DNA from: an uncultured Pirellulaceae bacterium
GTDB lineage: Bacteria; Planctomycetota; Planctomycetia; Pirellulales; Pirellulaceae
NCBI GenBank assembly: GCA_947258905.1
Contig: CAMYKF010000136.1
Span: 1 to 5,680, forward strand
Length of the DNA stretch: 5,680 nucleotides
Direction: 5' to 3'
Under the pieces are notes generated by a model. The model was not told the origin of the DNA, did no database searches, and saw nothing but the letters and a program-made list of their open reading frames with translations. The position numbers and the translations under genes were made by a program. This document shows positions 1 through 5,680 of the stretch, in pieces. Numbering within the stretch: position 1 is the stretch's first letter; each line of letters starts with the position of its first letter.

Positions 1-2
1 GT

Positions 3-569
3 GGCCAGCAAGGTGCAGCCTGGTTTGCGGACAAGCAGTTCGTTTCGGTCGCCTGGGAAACCACATTTGATTTCAATCTGAACGAGAACTTCGATGCTCC
101 CGGTGGTTCCGACGGTTTTGTGTTCATTATCCAGAACTTTGACCCCGACTTTGTGTCTGGCGGTGGTGGAACGCTCGGGTATAACAACTTGCCCAACAGT
201 CTGGCCATAGAGTTTGACACATTTCAGAACAGCGAAGTCAACGACCCCAGTCAAAGTCACCTCAGCGTGCACACAAACGGTACCGGACCAAACAGCTGGG
301 ATGAGTCAATGTCGCTTGGTTCCTACGACACACCAGGCATCATTGACGATGCGGCCACCCACACTGCCCGAATCAGCTATACGCATGGCACATTGCAGAT
401 CTTCCTTGATGACCTGAGTAACCCCGTGCTGACGGTCCCGGTTGAACTCTCCGACGTCCTGGACCTTGATATGGGCCGGTCCTGGGTCGGTTTTACTTCG
501 ACAACCGGTGGCGGTTGGCAAAACCACGATATTTTGAACTGGGATTTCCGCGTGCTGGACGACACGAGC
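3..569 (+). other. L-type (legume-like) lectin domain, N-terminus missing
   Basis: This is the first domain of the truncated surface protein. The string SLAIEFDTFQN...NDPSQSH keeps every Mn2+ and Ca2+ ligand of legume lectins at the canonical spacing (E, D +2, N +6, D +11, H +16 from the glutamate). The upstream DGFVFIIQN holds the aspartate that in legume lectins contacts the sugar (D37 here). The domain closes with the GRSWVGFTST strand and a final NWDF strand, as is typical of the fold. The metal sites should be functional. The sugar specificity cannot be read from the sequence. Confidence 0.9.
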
Positions 570-2366
570 ACGACCATCGCGATTGAAAACGTGTCGGTGA
601 TTGAAGGTGACGCTGGCAACACCAGCATGGTGTTTACGGTTAATCGATCGGGCGACACATCGGCGATGACGACCGCCAGCTGGACCACAGTCGACGGGAC
701 GGCCAGCGCAGGCAGCGATTACACGGCAGCCTCAGGCCAAGTCGTGTTCAACGCCGGCCAAACGCAACAGACATTAACCGTCTCCATCACTGGCGATTCG
801 TCTGAGGAATCGCACGAGACGATATCCGTGAGTCTTTCAAATCCGGTGGGGGGAATCATTGTCGAGGCAAACGGCATCGGAACGATTCTCAATGATGAGA
901 CCAGTATTTCCATCGATGATCTTAGCGTTATTGAAGCAGACGATTCCGCAGTTGCCGTGTTTATCGCGAGTCTGTCGTCGATCAGCGGTGAAACCGTGAC
1001 GGTCAATTTTGCAACCGCAGATGGTACCGCCACGATGAGTGAGGATTATGTCTATGCCAGCGGGATCATCGTATTCGATCCCGGCGTGACGACCAGAACG
1101 TTGGTCGTCGATGTTCTGCAGGATGGCGTCACCGAGCCGGACGAAACATTCTTTGTGAATCTGTCGAGTCCTTCGCCCGGCGTGGCGATTACTGACGGTC
1201 AGGGAATGGCCACCATCTTCGATCAACCGACAACCAGGTTTTTCGTGGTGGATGGTGCTTCCGAACAAACCTATGAATATGCAACCAATGGTTACTCGCT
1301 CGCCAATCAGACTTGGCCCCTCAACGTGAATTCAACGCCCGGCGGAGCAACGTCCAATGCAGATGGATCGATGGTCTGGGTGATCGATGAATCCGGCCAC
1401 GTTGGTGTTTATGACGCCGATGGTGCCGTTTTGGGATCGTGGAACGCAGCACGCAGGGGCGGCTGGCAGGCGCCATCGGGGATCGCCACTGACGGTATGG
1501 ATGTTTGGGTCCTCGAGGGAATCGGCAACAAGGCCGCCGTCTATCGATACACGGGTGCTGCATCGCGATTTAATGGAGTGCAAAAAGCCGCCTCGTCTTT
1601 TGATCTGACTGAATCAGGCCAGGTGATTTCGTATCATGGAATCACAACGGCCGAAAGCACGATTTGGCTGGTCAGTTCATCCACGGATCGGGTTTATGAA
1701 TATTCGACGGATGGAATCTTTCGGAGCAGCTGGCAACTGGACCCTGCCAATACCGGTGCCAGTGGCCTGACGATCGACCCCAGTGGAGGAAGCGAAAGTA
1801 TTTGGGTCGTGGACGCAATTACCGACCGGGTATACGAATACCATCGCGATACCGGGGTTTTTATCGGCAGCTTTGGACTTAACACGGATGCCGGCAACGT
1901 CAATCCGACCGGCATCGCCGACCCGGCGATGGCTACCCCTGCCATTTCGCCTTTGGAACCGACCGACAACGCGTTTGGCGATTCGGCTCCGGCCCGATCC
2001 GTCTTTGAGTGGGGATGGTTGGACGCAATCGAATCTGCTGGATTGATGAGCTTCTCGATGACCACACCGCGCCCTTCAATTGATTCAGGGTCAATGGCGG
2101 ATTTGAATCCAGTACCGAGTCCGCATGCGACGGCATCGACCAACGATCTGACCGGTTACAACACCCATTTGGAATTCGATCCGGTTCGAAAGTTGTCCGT
2201 CGGTGACTCGCTTAGTGGGCAAGAGGTCAGCACAGGATTACCGGATCCGACAAACACTGAGTTGACCGACCGGTTGATTGGCAACTTCGACCAATTGCTC
2301 GATGAATTCGAGTTCGATCTTCAAATGGCGACGCCTGACGGCGGCGTACAAATGGCTGCCTTCTGA
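3..2366 (+). CDS. Large surface/secreted protein, 5'-truncated: L-type lectin, two Calx-beta repeats, beta-propeller
   Basis: The reading frame is open from the left edge (first full codon at 3) to TGA 2364-2366, giving 787 residues. The start is outside the window; the internal GTG at 120 lies inside the lectin fold and is not a real start. Residues 1-188 form a legume-type lectin domain. It has the DGFVFIIQN strand and metal ligands E70, D72, N76, D81 and H86, with the same spacing as concanavalin A E8, D10, N14, D19 and H24. Residues 190-299 and 300-409 are Calx-beta repeats, each with DGTA...DY and a DETFFV-like strand. Residues 411-641 carry five propeller blades built on IW-V-D...DRVYEY...SW, ending in NPTGIADP. 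Residues 642-787 match nothing I recognise. The known families suggest a calcium-dependent carbohydrate-binding or adhesion role outside the cell; this is inferred. No membrane anchor, PEP-CTERM or LPXTG signal is visible at the C-terminus. Domain assignment is firm; the ligand is unknown. Confidence 0.93.
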   Translation, partial: GQQGAAWFADKQFVSVAWETTFDFNLNENFDAPGGSDGFVFIIQNFDPDFVSGGGGTLGYNNLPNSLAIEFDTFQNSEVNDPSQSHLSVHTNGTGPNSWDESMSLGSYDTPGIIDDAATHTARISYTHGTLQIFLDDLSNPVLTVPVELSDVLDLDMGRSWVGFTSTTGGGWQNHDILNWDFRVLDDTSTTIAIENVSVIEGDAGNTSMVFTVNRSGDTSAMTTASWTTVDGTASAGSDYTAASGQVVFNAGQTQQTLTVSITGDSSEESHETISVSLSNPVGGIIVEANGIGTILNDETSISIDDLSVIEADDSAVAVFIASLSSISGETVTVNFATADGTATMSEDYVYASGIIVFDPGVTTRTLVVDVLQDGVTEPDETFFVNLSSPSPGVAITDGQGMATIFDQPTTRFFVVDGASEQTYEYATNGYSLANQTWPLNVNSTPGGATSNADGSMVWVIDESGHVGVYDADGAVLGSWNAARRGGWQAPSGIATDGMDVWVLEGIGNKAAVYRYTGAASRFNGVQKAASSFDLTESGQVISYHGITTAESTIWLVSSSTDRVYEYSTDGIFRSSWQLDPANTGASGLTIDPSGGSESIWVVDAITDRVYEYHRDTGVFIGSFGLNTDAGNVNPTGIADPAMATPAISPLEPTDNAFGDSAPARSVFEWGWLDAIESAGLMSFSMTTPRPSIDSGSMADLNPVPSPHATASTNDLTGYNTHLEFDPVRKLSVGDSLSGQEVSTGLPDPTNTELTDRLIGNFDQLLDEFEFDLQMATPDGGVQMAAF
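570..1229 (+). repeat. Tandem pair of Calx-beta repeats
   Basis: Two consecutive repeats of about 110 residues start at TTIAIENVSVIEGD and TSISIDDLSVIEAD. Each contains a DGTA-x(5)-DY motif, a VVF/IVF strand followed by a G-rich turn, a hydrophobic LTV/LVV strand, and an E-x(2)-ET or EPDET segment before SLSNP/NLSSP. Calx-beta modules bind Ca2+ in the Na/Ca exchanger and in integrin beta4-type and bacterial adhesins. Here they probably act as stiff, calcium-dependent spacers between the lectin and the propeller. The two copies have diverged too far in DNA sequence to look like a recent duplication. Confidence 0.9.
1233..1925 (+). repeat. Beta-propeller (NHL/Kelch-like) blade repeats, five visible
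   Basis: Blade starts can be placed near residues 411 (FFVVDG), 457 (VWVIDE), 500 (VWVLEG), 553 (IWLVSS) and 600 (IWVVDA). Each is followed by a YEY, VYDADG or VYRYTG strand, and three (blades 2, 4 and 5) then have a GSW, SSW or GSF turn. Blades 4 and 5 share TDRVYEY exactly. The terminal NPTGIADP phrase recurs, to my recollection, in planctomycete and cyanobacterial surface proteins. Five blades is one fewer than a common six-bladed ring, so one blade may be degenerate or the ring may close with other strands. No catalytic residues are apparent; a binding or structural role is inferred. Confidence 0.75.
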
Positions 2367-2397
2367 AGCGGGGTGGAATAAGAAATCCCGCAAGTCG

Positions 2398-2741
2398 ATG
2401 GTCGCCCGGTTCATGGCCACGGCGCTAGCCTCCTATTCACCAGCAACAACCTTGCTGGCAGCGGGGCCGCCAGTTATGGCTTTAACGTTACCGACACCGG
2501 TATTGGCACGCGAATTGTCAATGTTGGCAGTAACGGCGATGCGTTTGATGTGGCCGACGGCACGGATCTTACGATCATGCAGTTGCTAATGGCCTCCAAT
2601 AACATGACAACCAGCGACGCTGATGGAGCCACCGATATCTACGACTGCGATGGCGACGGCGAGATTTCCGCGGACGAAGCCGCATTGCGAGCCATGGCAA
2701 ACACAATCTATTCGTCGATCAATGAAGAAGGAGATGTTTGA
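2398..2741 (+). pseudogene. Small secreted EF-hand protein, apparently split by a -1 frameshift near 2430
   Basis: From about 2430 to TGA 2739-2741 the strand reads well in one frame. Codons are strongly purine-N-pyrimidine and encode LLFTSNNLAGSGAASYGFN, then an Asp-rich segment with a perfect EF-hand loop. That frame has no ATG, GTG or TTG start before GTG 2550 and meets TAA at 2379. In the neighbouring frame ATG 2398 begins MVARFMATALA, preceded by KKSRKS, and this looks like the n- and early h-region of a signal peptide. Joining the two at about 2428-2436 gives MVARFMATALA-LLFTSNNLAG, a convincing Sec signal. The simplest reading is a one-base deletion or sequencing error in a gene of about 114 codons. 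Alternatives are a short real gene from GTG 2550 (63 residues) or programmed frameshifting, though I see no slippery heptamer. There is no good ribosome binding site; a GGGTGGA lies about 20 bases before ATG 2398. The gene starts 31 bases after the lectin gene's stop. Confidence 0.45.
2643..2678 (+). other. Canonical EF-hand calcium-binding loop
   Basis: The encoded 12-residue loop is DCDGDGEISADE. It has Asp at positions 1, 3 and 5, Gly at 6, Ile at 8 and Glu at 12, a full match to the EF-hand/dockerin Ca2+ loop. A second, degenerate acidic stretch (DADGATDIYD) sits just upstream. A true dockerin would have two well-formed loops about 20 residues apart, so this is better called a single EF hand. 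The motif supports the frame used for the small gene and fits the calcium-dependent modules of the neighbouring lectin protein. Confidence 0.8.
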
Positions 2742-3013
2742 CAGATCCACCATAAGGGTTTTCGGATCAACAGCCTGGTAAGCTATCCTCAGAAAAAAAT
2801 GGTCCGTTGGGGACAAACTGACCAAAACATGGATTCGCAAGGGTTCGGGCAGGACGCTAGCTGATCGGGTCGCCAATGAGCGAGCTGGATTTGATAGCCT
2901 GCGACGGCAGCACGTGTTTGGTCCAGGGCATGTTTCCTTGCCGGGGCCTTGGCCAATTGTCCCGTTTCGGCCCTCTTCCAGGTGACGCCCCCGCCGTCGG
3001 CACGGCATCGACC

Positions 3014-3040
3014 TTGACGCTGGCACGCCGTAACTCTAAT
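3014..3040 (+). promoter_or_regulatory. Possible sigma70-like promoter for the FlgI-like gene
   Basis: A TTGACG box (3014-3019) matches the -35 consensus at five of six positions, and TCTAAT (3035-3040) matches the -10 consensus at five of six. The spacer is only 15 bases, shorter than the preferred 17. Transcription would start near 3047 and leave a leader of about 64 bases before ATG 3111. The position is sensible, but planctomycete promoters are poorly defined and the match could be chance. Confidence 0.3.
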
Positions 3041-3098
3041 CTCGCCCACCATTTAGCCCTGCCCGAGGTCTGTCCCGGCGGTGCAGTTTCAAGAACAT

Positions 3099-3103
3099 GG
3101 AAG
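3099..3103 (+). promoter_or_regulatory. Ribosome binding site fixing the start at 3111
   Basis: GGAAG lies seven bases before ATG 3111, a near-ideal Shine-Dalgarno placement. It favours this ATG over the in-frame GTG at 3081, which would add ten residues in front of the signal peptide and has no comparable site. Confidence 0.7.
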
Positions 3104-3110
3104 TATCAAT

Positions 3111-4859
3111 ATGAACTGGCAAGCCAGAGTTTTGCAGATGCTACGCGTGTGCACCGTCGTCATAGCCGCAATATCGATGACAAGTTGCTCGCGACTGATC
3201 AAGCGCGGACAGAGTCCCAACGTGGAGGCCATGGAATTCAACGACCAGATTGATGAAGTGAAATACATCGGGGACGTTGGCGGGACGGTTGGTCTCGACA
3301 AGCAAAAAGTCGACGGCATCGCATTGGTTACGCAACTGAGCGGAACGGGCAGCGAGCCCCCGGCCACTCCCCAACGCGATTATCTGGTTGAAGAAATCGA
3401 AACGCATCAGATCGATGACATTTCCGGCTTGCTCGCCAGCAATGACAATTCCATGGCCGCCATCATGGGGTTCATTCCGCCTGGAGCGAAGAAGGGCGAT
3501 CAGTTTGATGTGCTGGTACAGATCATGCCGCGATCAAAGTCCACCAGCCTGGCTGGCGGTTTTGTGATGCAAACCCGGATGAAGCCTTTCGTGGCAACAC
3601 GCCGCAGTGTCGAATTTGGTCACAACACAGCACTGGCCCGTGGTCGCCTGGTCACCAATGACGTGTTTGAATCGGGTGACAAGGAGGCTCTGCAAAAGGG
3701 CGGCGTCATTCTCGGCGGCGGGACGGTGACCCGCGATCGGCAAACCGCGTTGCGTTTGCTGGACGAGCACCGCTCAATCAAGTACACGACGAACATTGCT
3801 CGCGCGATCAATATGCGTTTTTCAACTCGCGTCGCCGGCAGCCCCGAAGGCGTGGCCAATCCGGTCAGTGACCGCCTGATCGAAATCCTCATCCCCGACG
3901 ATTACCGGCACAATGTGGGGCGATATTTTCACGTCATGTTAAACATCGCGTTTGACGAAACAGCTGACCAACGCATCAACCGACTGGAGCGTCTGGAGCG
4001 GGAATTGCATATGCCGGACAAGTCCAGTCTGGCCGCGATTCGACTGGAAGCGATCGGCGACGAAGCCAAGGGTGCCCTGAAACGCGGCCTGCGGAGCGAG
4101 CACTTCGAGGTGCAGTTCCACGCCGCCCAGGCTTTGGCCTACATGGGTGACTCGGCCGGCGTTCCCGCGTTGCAAAAGGCGGCGGAAAACGAACAGGCAT
4201 TTCGCTGGCATGCCCTGACCGCACTGGGCTCGTTACGCGATTCCAGCAGCGAACGCGCGCTGGTGGCCTTGTTCAATGCGGAAAGCTCCGAGGCCCGCTA
4301 CGGTGCCTTCAATGCCCTGCGCGACAGCATGCCGGGCAGTCCGATGGCCGACGGCGAGTATGTGGGCAAGGAATTTATGTTGCACACAGTTCCTTCCACG
4401 ACGCGACCGATGATTCATGTTTCCCGCAAGTCGGTTCCGGAGATTGTCATCTTCAACGGCGAACAACACTTTGGCTCGCAACTGCTGTACGTCGAATCCG
4501 GACTGACCATTAAATCCATTGGCGACGGCAAGGTCCAGTTGCAGCGTTACATGCCCGGCGGCAGCGATCGCAAACTGGTTTGCTCAACCCTGGTCTCGGA
4601 TGTGATTCGCAACGCGGTGAGAATGGGCCTGGATTACACAGACACAATCCGTCTGCTCAAGGATGCCCGGCAGACCGGTGCTTTGAACTCTCAACTGGTG
4701 GTCAATGCCTTGCCCAAACTCAGCAACAGTTACCGCGCCGAACAAGCCGCACAATCCGGCGCCGCGGGCCAGTCGCGGACTGCTTCCCGGCGTAATGAGA
4801 CGATCTCCACCGGGGACCCGAGTCAGGGAAAGGGGATTTTTGGTAACATAGAAAGGTAG
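3111..4859 (+). CDS. Predicted lipoprotein: FlgI (flagellar P-ring)-like domain fused to HEAT-like repeats
   Basis: The protein has 582 residues from ATG 3111. Residues 1-25 are a lipoprotein signal peptide: R6 and R12, then the hydrophobic stretch VVIAAISMTS, then Cys26. The lipobox M-T-S-C is slightly non-standard, with Met at -3. Residues 50-281 resemble the P-ring protein FlgI. They have VKYIGDVGGTVG and GIALVTQLSGTG near the start (compare FlgI DIA..EGVR..QLVGYGLVVGL.GTG). These are followed by AAIMGFIPPGAKKGDQFDVLV, then SLAGGFVMQT, a GG-V gap, and FSTRVAGSPEGVANPVSDRLIEILIPD. Residues 303-408 are about three HEAT-like helical repeats (VQFHAAQALAYMGD, FRWHALTALGSLRD, ARYGAFNALRDS). Residues 412-552 form an unrecognised domain, and the last 30 residues are a Ser/Gly/Arg-rich tail. 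True FlgI is about 350-370 residues, is not lipidated, has no HEAT repeats and sits beside flgH in flagellar operons; none of that holds here. A specialised envelope or ring-like role is inferred. It could be the flagellar P-ring component in this lineage, but that is unproven. smc follows 88 bases downstream. Confidence 0.82.
   Translation: MNWQARVLQMLRVCTVVIAAISMTSCSRLIKRGQSPNVEAMEFNDQIDEVKYIGDVGGTVGLDKQKVDGIALVTQLSGTGSEPPATPQRDYLVEEIETHQIDDISGLLASNDNSMAAIMGFIPPGAKKGDQFDVLVQIMPRSKSTSLAGGFVMQTRMKPFVATRRSVEFGHNTALARGRLVTNDVFESGDKEALQKGGVILGGGTVTRDRQTALRLLDEHRSIKYTTNIARAINMRFSTRVAGSPEGVANPVSDRLIEILIPDDYRHNVGRYFHVMLNIAFDETADQRINRLERLERELHMPDKSSLAAIRLEAIGDEAKGALKRGLRSEHFEVQFHAAQALAYMGDSAGVPALQKAAENEQAFRWHALTALGSLRDSSSERALVALFNAESSEARYGAFNALRDSMPGSPMADGEYVGKEFMLHTVPSTTRPMIHVSRKSVPEIVIFNGEQHFGSQLLYVESGLTIKSIGDGKVQLQRYMPGGSDRKLVCSTLVSDVIRNAVRMGLDYTDTIRLLKDARQTGALNSQLVVNALPKLSNSYRAEQAAQSGAAGQSRTASRRNETISTGDPSQGKGIFGNIER
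4017..4334 (+). other. HEAT-like repeat block within the FlgI-like lipoprotein
   Basis: Residues 303-408 show three to four helical pairs of about 30 residues. The second helices carry the HEAT/PBS-lyase signature A-A-x-A-L-x-x-x-G-D: AAQALAYMGD, ALTALGSLRD and AFNALRDSMP. They alternate with PALQKAAENE and RALVALFNAE helices. Such repeats usually form curved surfaces for protein binding. They separate the FlgI-like part from the C-terminal domain and suggest that the protein docks a partner. Confidence 0.75.
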
Positions 4860-4947
4860 TGGAAACCCGTGAAAGAACCGCTTTCCCGTCTCGGTCTGGA
4901 CCGCTGGTGAAACTGCTCAATGTCCCTGACATGTTTTGGTTGTTGGT

Positions 4948-5680
4948 ATGTTAACGTCGCTGGAGTTGTACGGCTTCAAGAGCTTTCCGGATCGCACCCG
5001 GTTCGAGTTCCCGGCTGGCATCACCGTGATCGTGGGGCCCAACGGTTCGGGCAAATCCAACATCGTCGACGCTATTAAATGGGTGCTGGGCGAACAAAGC
5101 GCCAAGAGCCTGCGCGGCAAGGAAATGGCGGACGTCATTTTCAAGGGCACCTCGGGCACCGGGGGCCGTCGGGCAGCCAACACGGCCGAAGCCACGATAT
5201 TTCTCGATAATCGTCAGCGTCGTCTGCGACTGGATGCCGACGAAGTCCGGCTGACTCGCCGCGTATACCGCAGTGGCGAAGGCGAATACCTGATCAATGG
5301 CGAGCCCTGTCGGCTGAAGGATATCCGCAACCTGATTCGCGGCACTGGCTTTGGCGCCGATGCGTACAGCCTGATTGAACAGGGCAAGGTCGATCAGTTG
5401 CTGCAGGCCTCACCCCGCGAAAGACGGGCTATTTTTGAGGAAGCCGCCGGAATCAGCCGCTTCAAGGCCAAGAAAGTCGAAGCCGAAAGGCGACTGGGCC
5501 GCGTTGAACAGAACCTGATCCGTCTGGCCGATATCGTCGAGGAAGTGGGCAGTCGCTATCGAAAGGTCCAGAAACAGGCCACCAAGGCCGCTCGCTACAA
5601 GGAGCTGACAGAACGCCTCAAGGAACTCCGCACGCATGTCGGCGCTAAAGACTGGCGTGACCTGTCGGCCCAGCTTGAAA
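4948..5680 (+). CDS. smc: Chromosome segregation protein SMC, N-terminal part (3'-truncated)
   Basis: The frame opens at ATG 4948 and stays open to the window edge, giving 244 residues of a protein normally about 1,150-1,200 long. Residues 1-57 match the SMC head: ELYGFKSF, the Walker A motif GPNGSGKSN at 30-38 (Lys36), WVLGEQSAKSLRG with the arginine-finger Arg56, then DVIFKG. The Q-loop is AYSLIEQGKVDQLL (Gln145). It is followed by RERRAIFEEAAGISRFK and the start of the coiled coil, rich in Lys, Arg and Glu. The known role is an ATP-driven, ring-forming DNA loop extruder that works with ScpA and ScpB to compact and segregate the chromosome in the cytoplasm. The Walker B and signature motifs lie in the missing C-terminal half. 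The start lacks a clear Shine-Dalgarno sequence, and TTG 4936 is a possible but unlikely alternative after the in-frame TGA at 4927. Alignment with B. subtilis SMC (Lys37, Arg57) supports ATG 4948. Confidence 0.97.
   Translation, partial: MLTSLELYGFKSFPDRTRFEFPAGITVIVGPNGSGKSNIVDAIKWVLGEQSAKSLRGKEMADVIFKGTSGTGGRRAANTAEATIFLDNRQRRLRLDADEVRLTRRVYRSGEGEYLINGEPCRLKDIRNLIRGTGFGADAYSLIEQGKVDQLLQASPRERRAIFEEAAGISRFKAKKVEAERRLGRVEQNLIRLADIVEEVGSRYRKVQKQATKAARYKELTERLKELRTHVGAKDWRDLSAQLE

Larger units (their letters stand above)
2742..3110 (+). other. Intergenic region with no convincing gene
   Basis: This 369-base stretch separates the EF-hand gene from the FlgI-like gene. It holds an A7 tract (2793-2799), a 5-bp inverted repeat GATCC/GGATC (2744-2748 and 2764-2768) with a 15-base loop, and a 5-bp TGGTC/GACCA pair (2800-2804 and 2820-2824). 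Neither inverted repeat is followed by a proper U-run, so I do not call a terminator. A 125-codon open frame starts at ATG 2876 but lacks a ribosome binding site, overlaps the start of the lipoprotein gene by 143 bases and resembles no family. The region probably holds the 3' end and leader sequences of the flanking transcripts. Confidence 0.6.

Noticed and set aside
837..1268. A 143-codon open frame on the - strand (and a similar one at 1694-2143).
   Set aside because: These lie antisense to the Calx-beta and propeller regions, whose + strand protein is clearly real. The translations are low in recognisable structure.
2278..2589. A 103-codon open frame on the + strand starting inside the lectin gene.
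   Set aside because: As a whole it is a shadow frame. Only its middle part, from about 2383 to 2430, is of interest, as the likely signal peptide of the split EF-hand gene.
2643..2741. A type I dockerin domain.
   Set aside because: Only one complete calcium loop is present; the paired second repeat that defines a dockerin is missing.
2744..2768. GATCC/GGATC inverted repeat just after the EF-hand gene, considered as a terminator.
   Set aside because: It has only five paired bases with a 15-base loop and no U-run after the stem.
2876..3253. A 125-codon open frame on the + strand with fairly high GC at third positions.
   Set aside because: It has no ribosome binding site, resembles no family, and overlaps the start of the well-supported lipoprotein gene by 143 bases in another frame.
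4870..4890. GAAAG/CTTTC inverted repeat after the lipoprotein gene, considered as a terminator.
   Set aside because: The stem is five mostly A-T pairs and no T-tract follows; too weak to call.

Overview
The window looks like a chromosomal piece of a marine planctomycete of the Rhodopirellula/Pirellulaceae type. This is inferred from moderate GC, a large mosaic surface protein with lectin, Calx-beta and propeller modules, and a FlgI-like/HEAT lipoprotein, with all genes on the + strand. No single marker proves the taxon.

Region 1 (3-2366) is the 3' part of a large secreted or surface protein. It has an L-type (legume-like) lectin fold with a complete Mn/Ca ligand set, two Calx-beta repeats, at least five propeller blades and a C-terminal tail of unknown nature. 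Its start lies outside the window. Region 2 (about 2398-2741) is a small EF-hand protein. It seems to begin with a signal peptide in one frame and to continue in another, so it is probably broken by a single-base change, or the sequence has an error there.

Region 3 (2742-3110) is a 369-base gap with no convincing gene. It ends in a good ribosome binding site and a weak possible promoter for the next gene. Region 4 (3111-4859) encodes a predicted lipoprotein. It joins a divergent flagellar P-ring (FlgI)-like domain to HEAT-like repeats and an unrecognised C-terminal domain. Region 5 (4948-5680, running off the end) is the N-terminal ATPase head and first coiled coil of the chromosome-organising SMC protein.

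The first two genes plausibly act outside the cell in calcium-dependent adhesion or carbohydrate binding. The FlgI-like lipoprotein would be anchored in the envelope, and SMC is a cytoplasmic housekeeping protein. Beyond shared strand and an 88-base gap, nothing shows that the FlgI-like gene and smc work together. The points most worth following up are the frame-split EF-hand gene, the lipidated FlgI-HEAT fusion, and the lectin/Calx-beta/propeller architecture. I found no RNA genes, CRISPR arrays, insertion sequences or clear terminators.
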